Assembly (NCBI GenBank): GCA_951812925.1 | Contig: OX638370.1 | Location: 49,293,948 to 49,357,947, forward strand | DNA from: Calliopum simillimum | Lineage: Eukaryota > Arthropoda > Insecta > Diptera > Lauxaniidae | Length of the DNA: 64,000 nt | Reading direction: 5' to 3' | In this document: positions 45,851 to 57,889 of the stretch, one piece after another | Position numbering within the stretch: position 1 is the stretch's first letter | Layout of the letters: every line of letters starts with the position of its first letter | Made by a program: the position numbers and the translations under genes | Notes under the pieces: generated by a model | Seen by the model: the letters and a program-made list of their open reading frames with translations, nothing else | What the model was told of the DNA's origin: nothing | The model's database searches: none

Positions 45851-46809
45851 AAATTTTAAAAATTGGGTTCTGTTTTTACGAAAAGCTTACTGGATAGCGT
45901 GAAACTGATGATATTCATTTAAAAAAATTATATCGGTCAAATAACCGATTTCAAAATAAACGAGTCACATTTTTACATGGATTTTTTCAATCAAAACACC
46001 AACCCATGCTGGATGCTGGGATGCCGAATCTGACACTCATTTCTTTCCAAGGCGACATCTAGTTGCAGTTTAAGGAAATAAATTAACCGCTTTTTTTAAT
46101 TTTACATAACCATATACTAAATATCTATGTGAAAATATGAATCGTTTATTATAAATCGGTTATTTAACCGATATAATTTTTTTAAATAAATATCATCAAT
46201 TTCACGCTATCCAGTAAGCTTTCCGTAAAAACAAAACATATTATGACATTACTTTTGTCTCTACAAGAATTTTAAAAATTTAGCATAAAAATAAATACTA
46301 AGCGCAAGGTAAAATTTTCAATCGAAAATGCGCCGAACTTAAGTTGAACGTAGAGGTATGGTTTCATTGGCAAATATTTATAGAATTGAATGAACTTTCA
46401 TCCTAGGTTGATGTTTTGTTTGGAAAAATTCATCTAAAAATATGAATTGTTTATTTTGAAAGTGGGTCAAAATAATCGGCTATTTGACCCATATCACTTT
46501 TTCAAATTTATACCATCAATCCCAAACCATCAAGTAAACTTGTTATGTAATCAGAGCCCAATTTAATTGATAACTGATAGAATACCAGCCAAATCCTATT
46601 ATGACATTACTTTTGTCTCTATAAGAATTTTCAAAATTTTGTATGAAAATACATAATAAAAATATTAAATGCAAGGTAAAATTTTCGATCGAAAATGCGC
46701 GGAACTAAAGTTGAGCGCAGAGGTATGCTTCCTTGATCAAATATTCATAGAATTGAATGAGCTTCCACATAGGAGAGTAGCCGAGATCAGTTTCCAAATC
46801 GGCCCACCC
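45850..46809. mobile_element. GGGTGGGC-TIR element, left-truncated
   Basis: Ends AATCGGCCCACCC with TA at 46810-46811. It matches 56870-57836 including GAAACTGATGATATTCATTT, TGAACTTTCATCCTA and GATCGAAAATGCGC. The left TIR is absent. Confidence 0.65.
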
Positions 46810-46811
46810 TA

Positions 46812-47205
46812 GTATGTATATTTATATTTTTCTTTATTCGTTACTATAAAGGGTAAAATTTAATTTTCATATGTCGATTAAAAACATTTTTGTTTTTCAT
46901 TCAAATTTTAACGGTTTTTTTCCATTTTTTCGAATACCGGTGCATCGATTTTTTTCTACTCATTCTTATATACTTCAGTATTAAATATGCTTTTATAATA
47001 AATACACATAATAATTGTTATTAGTTAAAATAATGATAAAAATTTAATTTTTATGCGTCAACTCACAACTTTTTGTTCATTCCAATTTTAACGGTTTTTT
47101 GGCATTATTTCAAAAACCGCTCCAACGATTTTCTTAAAAATTCACTAAAGTATGCGGAATTTGATAGGCTTTCAATATTAAAAAAACCTCAGAGGGGTGT
47201 TGTTA
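46812..47205. repeat. Uninterrupted copy of the 30110/31853 target repeat
   Basis: In reverse orientation this stretch carries both halves of the repeat split by the palindrome at 30326-31852, joined as GTGTATTTATTATAAAAGCAT. It is the empty-site reference for that insertion. Confidence 0.75.
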
Positions 47206-47601
47206 TCTTTATTTAAATTCTCAGAAAAGCACCGTGGATAACTTAACGATAACCGAGCTTTTCTCAGTGCGTGCCCATGCCCATTTGGTTGCGTGAATTT
47301 GGAAGCACGTGATTTCGTACCCTTAATTTGCACAAAACAATCACAAATGTTAATTGGTATGCAAATTTTAACAAATTGATTTTTTTCTGCTAATTTAGTG
47401 GTTCCATTCACTTAATCTACCACAGATCACTTTTCATACTTTCTTTGTCAATAGTGCTCGAAATTTTTGTAATAAAACATATAATTTACTTGCCCCGAAC
47501 CTTTATAAATTTATTTAAAAAATAAAATACTTAAATAAATAAATAAATGTAATTTACTTTCTATTTAATTTTTTACCTCTTTTCTTTTTTCATGTGCGTA
47601 G
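47206..47601. other. End of par-1 intron 3
   Basis: Unassigned sequence with a shared 110-base segment (also 42660-42790). A T/C tract (ACCTCTTTTCTTTTTTCATG) precedes the acceptor GCGTAG at 47596-47601. Confidence 0.5.
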
Positions 47602-47714
47602 AAGCCTTGGTTGCAATGGGGTACAATGGACAAGAGATCGAAACATCTTTAACACAAATGCGCTATGATGATGTGTTTGCTACATACTTGCTCCTTGGTA
47701 GAAGAAGTACTGAT
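47602..47714 (+). CDS. par-1: par-1 exon: UBA domain
   Basis: Encodes EALVAMGYNGQEIETSL then RYDDVFATYLLLGRRSTD, the ubiquitin-associated domain that follows the kinase in MARK/Par-1 proteins and packs against it to tune activity. MGY and the TYLLLG helix are the family signature. It starts in phase 1 (the G of exon 3 completes Glu) and ends in phase 0 at CTGAT|GTAAGT. About 113 bases; all 38 residues fit the family. A LINE begins about 20 bases beyond its donor. Confidence 0.95.
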
Positions 47715-47734
47715 GTAAGTAAAAATATAAAGTT

Positions 47735-48524
47735 TTCCTCAGCGTCTGTCTGTTATCTCACAGACGAATGAATTGCTCTTCTGCTCACCTTAATATGGCT
47801 GGCGTAGACATTGCAAGATCACCATCTCTTGACGTTCTGGGCATATCGATTCAACCGGATTTGAGGTGGACTGACCATGTGTTTCATGTGTCGAAAGAAG
47901 CGGCCAAGTGTATAGGTTTTTTGAAACGGTGTAAGAAATACTTCACTCCTGTTGATCTTCGTAATGTCTACTTTACCTATATTCGTCCGAAACTGGAATA
48001 CAATTCACACATTTGGGCCGGGGCTTCAAAAACATCTTTAGAGCTGCTAGACCGAGTTCAGCGACGTGTGTTTAAACTTATTGGTGACATAAATATTATA
48101 TCCTCAATTGACACCCTTGAGCACCGACGTAACGTAGGGTGTATAACTCTTTTTTATAGATATTTTAATAGGATGTGCTCTAGAGAGATATGCGACCTGG
48201 TTCCCTCAATTCGTATCTTCTCTCGAGGCACTCGGGCGTCCAATTCGGCCCATCCTTTTTGCGTCACACCGGCGCCAAGCAGAACATCCCACTATCGTGA
48301 TAATTCGTTCTTCGGTCGTACGATTAAGTTGTGGAACAACCTCCCAGTCACTGTTTTCCCTGTAGGATACGACATTCAAAAATTCAAGAAAAACGTTCAC
48401 CAACACTACTCCATCTTTCCCCCCTCCCTCTAACCTATTTCCTTTCTTCAAACCAACACAGTGCTATGCATTTATAGGGGTCATCCCCTGAGCGTTGGTT
48501 TCAATTAAAAAAAAAAAAAAAAAA
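47735..48524 (+). mobile_element. CR1/L2-like LINE 3' end with poly(A)
   Basis: A 221-residue open frame (47768-48433) is the C-terminal part of a non-LTR RT: LGISIQPDLRWTDHV, YFTYIRPKLEYNSHIWAG, LLDRVQRRVFKLIGD and FFGRTIKLWNNLPVTVFP. There is no stop within it, so it is fairly young. A short 3' UTR (GTTGGTTTCAATT) leads to A18 at about 48508-48524. The 5' end is truncated just after the par-1 donor. RT catalytic YADD lies in the lost part, so it cannot move by itself. Confidence 0.88.
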
Positions 48525-48838
48525 GCGTGCATGAAACTAGTTTTTTGATGCTAATTTGTTCTGTAATTCACAAATAATATGTACTATAACGATTTTATAA
48601 ATTTTTAGTAGACCCGTTTGGTCAAAACACTGATTTGTATACAAAAAATTACAAAAAACATGTTCAATATATAAGAGTCTCTGAACCAAAAAAAAAAATG
48701 TTTTCACTAAAATGTATCCAAAAACAGAATATTCAAAAAGTTTCCTTCTTTTTCTAGATTAAAAATCAGGGTCGGATCGGTTCAGCGGTTCGAACCGTTT
48801 TTGGACTTTTGGATTGGTTCTTCAAAACGGGTTTTTTT
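48525..48838. other. Unassigned intron sequence
   Basis: AT-rich; 48770-48830 has GGTTCGAACCG-type palindromic words echoed at 50440-50560. No gene. Confidence 0.4.
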
Positions 48839-50222
48839 ATACCCTACACCCATGGTATATTCACTTTGTCCTTCCGTTTGTAACGCAGAGAAGGAGGCGT
48901 GGCAGATATAGAAAAGTATATATATTCTTGATCAGCGTCACCTCCTGAGTTGATATAGCCATGTCCGTCTGTCTGGCTGAATGGGTGGATGGCTGTGCGT
49001 GCGTGAAAATATTTTTTACGGGAAAACTGACCAAGATAATTCAATGAAATTTGGTATGTTGACTTCGTTGTTAAAGTTAGCTCGTGGGATTGATTATGAC
49101 CGAAATTGGTCAACTGACACGCCTATCGCCCATACAAGAAATATGTTTAATATGCAATAATAAGAGCCATTACTTGTAATAACGCAAGCAAAATACACAT
49201 AAATACTAGAAATAATTAACACAAGCTCTGAGTAAAAAATAGGTCAACTAGGACAAGAGAACGTGGCACCTCCCAAATAAGCAAAAGTTACAAAATGTTA
49301 TATTGAAGGCGTTTTTAAAGACAATACAACCAAATTTCACCCAAACACTAAAAACATTAATTGCAAGCTCTGAACAAAAACTAGCTGAATTATGATTGGA
49401 GGGCGTGGCACCTCTCATACAAGCATAAACTTCAAAAAGCTGTACTGAAAGCGTTTTTTAAGGTAATGATAAAAAATTTTGTGCAGACACTTGGAATAGT
49501 TAGTGCAAAATCTAAGCAAAAACGAAGTGAATTCAGTCAAGAAGGCGTGGCACCTCCCGTACAAGCCAAATTTTCAAAATACTGCAATGTAGGGTATATT
49601 ATTTTTTGGACAGGCCAAAGGCAACACCCTTACTAGTTTATCTTTGAACCGGTGTTTCGGTTCGGCTTAACAGTTCGGAAATTAAAAACATTTATAGTTC
49701 TCAGCATCTGTGTACAATTTAGTTAGATTATCTCAAAAAACTCTTTCAGTATAGCACTGCGAAACTTTAGCTTATATGGGAGGTGATGGGAGGTGCCACC
49801 CCCTCTTGTCCGAATTAGCCTAGTTTTTGCCCAGAGCTTGCGCTAACCATTTCTAGTATATATGTTTATTGTGGTTGCATTTTCTTGAAAAATACTCAAA
49901 AAGTTGCATTTTGAATATATTTTTTGTATGGGCGGTAGGCGTGTCCGTTGTCCGATTTCGCTCATTTTCAATCCCTCGAACTAACTTTTACGGCAAATCC
50001 ACTGTACGAAATTTCATCGAATTATCTAGCGTAGTTTTCTCGTAAAAAATATTTTCACAGACGGACAGCCAACCAGCCAGCCAGCAAGACAGAGGGACAT
50101 GGCTATATCAACTCAGGAGGTGACGCTGATCAAGAGTATATATACTTTTCTATACCTGTCACGCCTCCTTCTTTGCGTTACAAACGGAAGGGCAAAGTGA
50201 ATATACCCTGGGTGTAGGGTAT
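48839..50222. repeat. TATACCCTACACC fold-back with tandem CGTGGCACCTCCC units
   Basis: ATACCCTACACCCATGGTAT at the left pairs with the inverse at the right (to 50222). The arms include GTAACGCAGAGAAGGAGGCG, TATATATTCTTGATCAGCG and GACATGGCTATATCAACTC. Inside, 49140-49570 holds three ~141-bp tandem units, each with GTGGCACCTCCC/CTCTC (49265, 49404, 49546); an inverted related unit lies near 49780-49870. No coding capacity. Confidence 0.75.
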
Positions 50223-50869
50223 AAAAAAACTATACGTACTTGTGTTATTTTTACACAGTATAGAAACATACTTATATGTACATATAATTTATGTCATACG
50301 CTATAAGTTCATATTAAAAAATTCGTATTTGATTAACAAAATCAGTTGAGATTGCCCGCGTGGAAAATGCCCTGCCATATTACCATATTCAGCAAAGGAA
50401 AACCAAAAAAGTGGGGAAAATTTGTCTATTAAAAATTAGTCGAAACGAACCGTTAAACCTTTATAATAGTTCGGTTCGGATCAAACATTTGTAGAATATT
50501 TCGGGGAGGTTAAAGGTTCTGTTAATTAGTAGAAAAAGCGGTTTTTCGGTTCGAAACCGGTTCACATTCCTATTAAAAAATTTAGTTGCTCCGGCTTATG
50601 AGATATTTATATATATTTTTGTATTCCTAGTTGCTTGCACAGACCCGTCAAAAAAACGGCAAAGTGCTTTCAACTATCAAACCTTATCTTGTTATATCGT
50701 TTAAAAAATAGTAAAGAAAACTGTGTTTTTGCGCTTATAAGCTAGGATATCTCAAAAACCAAAAGAAGAGCAATTCTAAGGCCGGATTCGAAAATGACTA
50801 CTTTATTATTTAAATTTTTCGTCTTTGTTTATGGTGGGTCTGCGCAATTAATTAAAAGTATTGGATGCA
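50223..50869. other. Unassigned intron sequence
   Basis: Contains TTCGGTTCG/CGAACCG words at 50450-50560 that resemble 48770-48830. No gene supported. Confidence 0.4.
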
Positions 50870-51535
50870 TTATAAACTTTTTTTGAGTGATTGAATTGGT
50901 TTTTGGTAAATTCTCATCAGTAGAATCAACATTAGGAGCATCGTGAAATAATTTTTGCTAAGCTCACGAGCATTATCGTTGTTGACGTTTGGTATACCAA
51001 CAATTTCTATCATATTACTTAATTTCGATTGCTCAAGTTTATTGATTTTATTTTCAAGCGCACATACTTTATGTTGAAGAGAACGATTTTCAAGCTGCAG
51101 TAGTTTAATTCTGTCGAAAAATTCCAAATTGTTGCTGTTAAGACTTACAATTTCAAAATAAAGCATTTGCAAGGCGACTATATACTGGTCGTTGACCTAC
51201 GACAAAATGATAGAATGCGATGCATTTGTTGGCGTGGCAGTCGTCGGTGGCGGGAATAACGACAAATTGACACTAGCAGTATTATTTTTAAAGGCATAAC
51301 AGCATTGTTACTTGGTGTATTTAAGTTATTGTTTGGGTAAATAATTTTTTGATAAGCTCTCAAGAAAGATGCCCAAAAAGTGTTAAAGCGAGGTTTCCGA
51401 CGGCTAAGTGAACATTTTTTACATCGAAATTTTCCAGACTTAGGACGCAAGTTATTGCCAGCATAGAAACCATGCAATCGATAAAGCTTATATTTGATGA
51501 ATTACCGCGAGAAATTTTTTTTTACACACTGGACA
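50870..51535 (-). pseudogene. LINE ORF1-like relic: zinc knuckle/PHD-like, coiled coil, FP-like
   Basis: Minus-strand reading starts with CPVCKKKF (about 51520) and a later KFRCKKC (51430), the paired cysteines of a PHD-like finger, with frame breaks between. Further down it gives LLQLENRSLQHKVCALENKI, a coiled coil, and NMIEIVGIPNVNNDNARELS, the start of an FP-like RNA-binding fold. This order is common in insect LINE ORF1 proteins. It is broken and no RT follows. Confidence 0.55.
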
Positions 51536-51539
51536 TTAT

Positions 51540-52130
51540 AAAAGTTTGTGAAGAACAGGATTGACAGTTGAAGTATTCTAAAAAAGCATTTTACGGAAAA
51601 TTTCACTAGGAGTTACCAAAGACGAAAAATGCATAAAACTTAGGCAAATGTGTCAGAGATGTAATAAAAATGCAATGTGTGAAGTTTTAATTAATTGTAA
51701 CGATCATGGCTTTCAGAGTGAAATTTTGACTTTTTATTGTTCAGCAGCTTGTAATGCAATTTTATAGCAAATATTTATTTGGTATTTACATACTGTCTCA
51801 AAATTCCCCTGTTTTATGTGCCATTTTTGTACCTTTTTTAGGAAAGGGTAAAAATTATTCATATGTTGGGAATGTAGAGGGTTAAAGTTTTCTACAAAAA
51901 TATTCCTCGTAATATCCTGCAAAAGTTTGCTTAACACATGATACACCGCTGATATATGGATCATATAGTTGAATACATCGATTTGACACAAGAATGCGTT
52001 ATGTTTGTTTTATCATGTACAGAGGATTTAAGAACTTCAAAAATCGACTAAAGAAATCTGACGTGCTGGAGAAAAACGACGAGACACGCGAATTTTTTTT
52101 AACGTCCATTTTAAGAATTTTCGTGTTATA
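51540..52130. other. Unassigned repeat sequence
   Basis: 51785-51905 resembles 59780-59885 (CCTGTTTTATGTGCCATTTT, GGGAATGTAGAGGGTTAAAG). Reading frames give nothing recognisable. Confidence 0.45.
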
Positions 52131-52132
52131 TA

Positions 52133-53454
52133 CGTAGGGCCTAACAAAAGTTCGCTTAGTTGGTGTCATGTTACAAATTTTTAGTAAATCAAAAAAATGC
52201 GAACTATTTGTTATAGCCTTACGATATATTATTTTAATTTTCAGAAAGATCGGTCAAAATGGAGAGAAGAAAGCGTAAAATTCGTGAAACAATGTCAGCA
52301 GATATTCCAATGCCAACGCAGCAAGAGATTCGGTTTGCTATTCTTTTTGGATTTCGACGTAAGCTCAAGCCTGTGGAAATATTAAGTGAGTGCCAAATAG
52401 CATTTGAAGTTAATGCGCCATCCCTCGTGACTATTTCAAAGTGGTTCCGAAGATTCCAGACAGGTCATTTTTCTGTGGAGGACGAACCTCGAGAAGGCCG
52501 CCCAAAATCTTCGATTGATTATGAATGTGTAGCGCTGGTTAAGTCTAAAATTGACAAAGATCCAAGATTGACCCAGGAAATCATTGCTGACGAACTGGGA
52601 TTGAATGCCATGGCTGTATCGCGAAAATTAAAAAATGATCTTTGATACACGAAGAAATCTGCACGATGGGTTCTTAGAATTTTAAATTATGCTCAAAAAG
52701 AGGCACGTGTGCGTTTTGCTAAGTATCTTCTTGAAAAATTCAATAACGGAGAATCTAAAACTTTCAAGAAAATAGTAACAAGTGAGGCATGGTTTTGGAA
52801 GTACGATCTGAAACCAAACAACAATCCATGGTATGGAGCCCAGAAAGTGCAAGTCCACCTGTTAAAGTAAAGCAAAAAAAGTCGGCAACAAAAGTAATGA
52901 TGTCAGTTTACTTCACCAGATAGAAAGTTGTAGCTGCTATTCCTTTGGAAAAAGGTCAGACAGTTACTGCTCAATGGTATAATGAAACCTGTTTACCAGA
53001 AGTTTTCCAGATTTATTGGGAAAACGACAAAAAATGAGCTACGCCGCTAATTTCTACATCACGATAATGCACCAGTGCACACTGCTGAAAAAACGACCGA
53101 TTTTGTTGCGCTTTCAGGCATCGAAGAAATTCGTCCCGCATCTTATTCCCCAGATCTAGCGCCTTGTGACTTCTGGTTGTTTCCAAAAATAAAAAATAAA
53201 AAAAATTGAGAGGGAGAGTCTTCAACAGCAATGAGGAGATAATAAATGCGGTTAATGATGAAATTGCAAAACTGCAAAAAGCCGATTTTGAATACTGTTT
53301 TTCAAGATGAATTTATCGACTTCAAAAATGTATCAAAATAAATGGCGATTACGTTGAAAAAATACAAATAGATGAAGAATAAAATTATAAATTTAAAAAA
53401 TTGAATTTTAAAGTTTTTTCAATTCAACTAAGCGAACTTTTGTTAGGCCCCTCG
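52133..53454 (+). mobile_element. mariner element, 1322 bp, decayed transposase
   Basis: TIRs CGTAGGGCCTAACAAAAGTT (52133, 30 bases in all) and the inverse of CGAGGGGCCTAACAAAAGTT (to 53454) differ at one position. TA lies at both sides (52131-52132, 53455-53456). The transposase starts at ATG 52259 and stays open to 52645; the remaining coding sequence is in other frames. Confidence 0.94.
52259..53290 (+). pseudogene. mariner transposase with lost first catalytic Asp
   Basis: The N-terminal 128 residues contain both helix-turn-helix halves: EIRFAILFGFRRKLKPVEIL and ISKWFRRFQTGHFSVEDEPR with EGRPKS, then RLTQEIIADELGLNAMAVSR. Then TGA (52643). The next read has IVTSEAWFW, where families have TGDE, so an indel removed the first Asp. 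Later come HHDNAPVHTAEKTTDFVALS and YSPDLAPCDFWLFPKI at DD34D spacing. At least three stops and two frameshifts are present. Confidence 0.9.
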
Positions 53455-53888
53455 TATATCGACCTACACGCGAAAGAAATAGTTTTTAAAACTGCGCTCC
53501 GACTTTGGACATAGCAAATTAAGGCAAAATACATCAAGCCGTAAGAGACTTCCACCTGAAATATTGGGATTAATCGAGTGTGGATAGAACCGTGCCGGCG
53601 AATATGTACTACCTGACGGCGAAAAGTTTCTATACTCCGGTAGAGCACAAAATGACATCCACAGGGATGGAGTTAAATTTTTGTTAAGTAAAAATGCATT
53701 AAAGGCAGTGATGGGATGGAAAGCTGTAAACGAAAAGCTCATTTGGTGCAGATTTCGAGCCCCCGCTAGAAATATTACCATCTTCCAAGCATACTCGCCC
53801 ACCGAGTTGACAGAGAAAAAAAACCAAGGATGAATTCTACAGTCAGCTCGCTGCAGCGAATAACAGTGCTCCCAAGAAATACATCATA

Positions 53889-54374
53889 ATGGTTATGGGT
53901 GATTTGAATGCCAAAGTATGCTCAGAAAACCTTAACCTTGAGCACGTGATTGGAAGACATGGTTTGGGTAGAGAACTTCTCATTGACACCTGTAATACAA
54001 CCGATCTTCTGAACGTACGAGTAAAGAGGGCCGCTGACATAGGCTCCGATCACCATCTTCTCGTCTCGGTCATTGGACTAAAACTTGCCGCTATTAAACA
54101 TCCCAGTGAACAATCTGTGGCAAAAAAATTTGACGTGATTAAGCTAAAGAACGACAAGATCCACAGGTCTTTCGTTGAAGAACTTAAAACAGCCCTGATC
54201 GATTGTGATGGAAGCATTGAAACATCATGGAGTGCCGCTAAGGCTGCTTTCTTAAACTCTAGTAAAAAAATACTTAGGTTCCGATCCTCGAATAAGAAAC
54301 ACTGGATGAGCGAGGAAACGTGCTGTCTTGTTGAAAAAAGAAAAAGCGCGAAAAAACTGAGGGATGACGCTTAA
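53889..54374 (+). pseudogene. RTE LINE endonuclease, C-terminal half
   Basis: A 161-codon open part of the apurinic-type endonuclease that nicks target DNA. GDLNAKV near its start and SDHHLLV at about residue 53 are catalytic-region motifs. It then runs into the linker before the RT (KKHWMSEETCCLVEKRKSA). The N-terminal half (53580-53880) is present but in other frames. Confidence 0.82.
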
Positions 54375-54885
54375 ACAAGAGCGCAAAAAAAGACGCCGAA
54401 AAGATCTTTAACTCACTCAATAAAGAAGTCAGGCGTTCGTGCAGACAAAATAAAAGAAGAATGTATAACGACCTCGCGAGAGAAGCCGAAAGCGCTGCTT
54501 ATGCTCAAAATCTTAGGCAGCTTTACCATATCACCCGCAGACTATCTGGCAGAAAACACCAACAGAACCGCCCTATGAAAGACAAAAACGGAAATCTGTC
54601 AACATCCGTGGACGACCAACAAAGGAGATAAAAAAAGTATTTTTGTGACATACTGAAACCTACATCTACCATATTCTCGCAACCAGAATCACCAACTACA
54701 ACTGCCGCAGTGACTCGCAGTAGTAGTCGAATACAAACCGCCTACAATCGATGAAATAGTGAAAGCTATCCAAAGCATAAAAAACAACAAGGCCGCCGGT
54801 ATGGATGAAATAGCTGCTGAACTGCTAAAGGCATGCCCCATTACATCAGCTAAGATTCTTCATCCTTTGATTCGGCCATCCGAAG

Positions 54886-55790
54886 ATGACAAAAAGGATT
54901 TCGGCCAAACCGATCATGCGTGGATCAAATCAACACCCTCAGAATAATTGTCGAACAATCATGCGAGTGGCGTGCTGCGCTTCAACTTGTCTTCGTAGAC
55001 TACAGCACTGTCTTCATATTTGGGTTTCACAGCAGCGAAGAGGTATTGCTGCAAAGGCCATAAACTTAGTACGTGCACAATATGAAGGCTTTAAATGCAG
55101 TGTGTTACACAACGGGTTGTTGTCACCGACATTCACCACTAATTCAGGCGTACGGCAGGGGTGTTTACTATCACCATCTCTCTTACTTATCGTTCTTGGC
55201 GATATCCTAGATAAAGCCAGCCTAAAAATCAACGCATTCAAGACTAAAAGCATGAAGCTGAACGTTAACAGAAATGACATCACGTCTAAAGCTGGCAGTG
55301 ATGACATCGAAATTGTCGACAGCTTCACGTATTTAGGCAGCATTATCTCGTGGAACAAAAGAGGATATCGACTCAAGAATAGCAAAAGCAAAAGGCGCGT
55401 TTGCTCAACTGAACAAAATATGGTCTTCTCCCGTTATGTCCACTAAAACGAAAGTGGGCATTTTTAATTCGAATGTGAAATCGATTTTGTTATAAGGGTG
55501 CGAAACATGGCTTGTTACTTAACAACTAATGAACGAGCTGCAAGTATTTGTCAACAAATGCTTAAGGCGTGTACTTAAGGTTTGGTGTCCTCGCACTATA
55601 TCAAATGCCGATCTACATCAAAAATGCAACCAGAGGGCTATATCAAACGAGGTCAAGCTGCGCAAGTGGAGATGGATTGGTCACACTCTCCGGAAACCAC
55701 AAAGCGAAGTTTGTCGCCAGGCTCTTGAGTGGAACCCACAAGTGGAGGACTTGATAGACCCAAAACCAACTGGAAAAGGTCGCTGAAAAA
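54886..55790 (+). pseudogene. RTE LINE reverse transcriptase remnants
   Basis: Frames at 54886-55446 and 55529-55786 carry GVRQGCLLSP (RT block 4), the thumb KSMKLNVNRNDITSKAGSDD, and the C-terminal LRRVLKVW and GHTLRKPQSEVC. They match the copy at 28085-28863, but the (F/Y)ADD block between is deleted. Confidence 0.82.
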
Positions 55791-55900
55791 GAAAATACAA
55801 GAATCGGGAAAGTCGTGACAAGAGATCAAAGTCATCGCAAGGGATCGCAACAAATGGAGACGTTTCATATTGGCCCTATGCTCCTCCTAAGAGTTAAAGG

Positions 55901-56353
55901 AGAATACATATGTCGTAACAAGGTCTTCGGTTCTCAAAGTATCTCCCACGTCAAACATTTTCTTTATAAAAACGCAGTGAGTCTCGGAGCTATAGAACCT
56001 TTTCTTTACGATACTAAAATTCAACTGCCTATGCGCATTCAATTCTATGTGTTCTGTAGCAGCGCATGTGATTCCCTTTCATGATAATTCTCTCACAAAA
56101 TCTATTTATTTTAAATAGGTACACATAGCTTTTTCTATCTTTCGCATTACAAAACATATCTATCGCTCTGGGCCACACTACACAACTCAAACGGAACGTA
56201 ATAGAAAGTAGAATCTAATATTGTGCGTTGCCATTGACAACATAATTTGTTTATTCAGATAAAATTAATATATTGCGCTACATTACGTACTGTACGAAAC
56301 TATATTCGTTGTGCCAATATATAACTCTACGACACATACATACATATACATTA
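55901..56353. other. Unassigned intron sequence
   Basis: No repeat or gene recognised. The 89-residue frame at 55815-56084 straddles the LINE 3' end and is not supported. Confidence 0.4.
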
Positions 56354-57836
56354 GAGTGGGCCAAATTGTATGGACGAAATTTTATCGACCTCGGCTACCC
56401 CCCTATGTGAAAGTTCATTCAATTCTATGAATATTTGCCCAAGCAACCATACCTTTGCGTTCAACTTTAGTTCGGCGTATTTTCGATCGAAAATTTTACC
56501 TTGCATTTCATTTTTTTTTTATTATCATACTAAATTTTAAAAATTCTTATAAAGACAAAAGTAATGTCATAATATGATTTGGCTCATATTCTGCCAATAA
56601 TCAGTAAAATTAGGTTTTGTTTACACGAAAAGTTTACTTGATGGTGTGGAATTGATGAAATGTATTTGAAAAAGTGATGTCGATCAAATAGCCGATTTTT
56701 ACGACCGACTTTCAAAATAAACAATTCATATTTTTAGATGCATTTTTTCAAACTTAACACCAACCTAGGATGAAAGTTCCTTCAATTCTATGAATATTTG
56801 CCGAAGAAACCATACCTCTACGTTCAACTTTAGTTCGGCGCATTTTCGATTGAGAATTTTACCTTGCGTTTTGTTTTTACGGAAAGTTGACTTGATAGCG
56901 TGAAATTTAGGATATTCATTTAAAAAAATTATATCGGTCCAATAACCTATTTCAAAATAAACGAGTCATATTTTTGCTTGAATTTTTTCAATCAAAACGC
57001 CTACCCAAGTGTTTTTGGATGCTAGGATGCCGAATCTGACACTTATTTTTTTCCAAGGCGACATCTCGTGGCAGATTTAGGAAATAAATTAGCCGCTTTT
57101 TTTTTTAATTTTACAGAACAATATACCAAAATTCCATGTAAAAATATGAATTGTTTATTATAAATCGGTCATTTGACCGATATAATTTTTTGAAATAAAT
57201 ATCATCAATTCAACACTATCAAGTAAACTTTCCGTGAAAACAGAACCCAATTTTGTGGATTACTGACAGAATACCAGCCAATTAATATTATGATATTACT
57301 TTTGTCTCTATAAGAATTGTAAAAATTTAGTAGAAAAATAAATATTAAACGCAAGGTAAAATTTCCAATCGGAAATGCGCCGAACTGAATTTGAACGTAG
57401 AGGTATGGTTCCTTGGGCACATAAGTATTTATAGAATTGAATGAACTTTCATCCTATGTTGGTGTTTTGTTTGAAAAAATTCATTTAAAAATATGAATTG
57501 TTTATTTTGAAAGTGGGTCATCATAATCGGCTATTTGACCCATATCACTTTTTTAAATATATAGCATCAATTCCACACCATCAAGTAAACTTTTTATGTA
57601 AACAAAATCCAATTTAATTGATTACTGATAAAATAGCAGCCAAATCCTATTATAAGAATTTTGAAAATTTAGTATGAAAATAAAAAAAATATTAAATGAA
57701 AGATAAAATTTTCGACCGAAAATGCGCCAAACTAAAGTTGAACGCAGAGGCATGGTTCCTTAAGCAAATATGCATAGCATTGAATGAGCTCTCACATAGG
57801 GGGTTAGCCGAAGTCAGTTTCCAAATCGGCCCACCC
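56354..57836. mobile_element. GGGTGGGC-TIR element, 1483 bp, longest two-ended copy
   Basis: GAGTGGGCC at 56354 and GGCCCACCC to 57836 are flanked by TA. The arms are partly inverted copies with TACCCCCCTATGTGAAAG, CATTCAATTCTATGAATATTTGC, AACTTTAGTTCGGCG and TTGATGGTGTGG. The centre is near 57100. It contains the uninterrupted versions of the Helitron and hAT target sites used at 36873 and 38106. No protein. Confidence 0.8.
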
Positions 57837-57889
57837 TAATATACATACAAATTAAGCTACGTTAGTCGACTGACAACTGTAAACCAGCA

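Larger units (their letters stand above)
53500..55900 (+). mobile_element. RTE-clade LINE, broken, + strand
   Basis: The order is endonuclease, RT, C-terminus. The endonuclease includes IFQAYSPTELTEKK, MVMGDLNAKVCSENL and GSDHHLLVSVIGLK, with catalytic-type Asp/Asn and the SDH motif. RT pieces are KAIQSIKNNKAAGMDEIAAE, GVRQGCLLSPSLLLIVLGDIL, and then SFTYLGSIIS directly after. The FADD-bearing block is missing, so an internal deletion joined GDILDKA to LKINAFKTKSM. The C-terminus (55529-55786) reads VNKCLRRVLKVWCPRTISNA and RKWRWIGHTLRKP. Many stops. Confidence 0.88.

Noticed and set aside
51734..51991. 85-residue minus-strand protein
   Set aside because: Part of the sequence recurs at 59780-59885 as repeat DNA, without a conserved frame.
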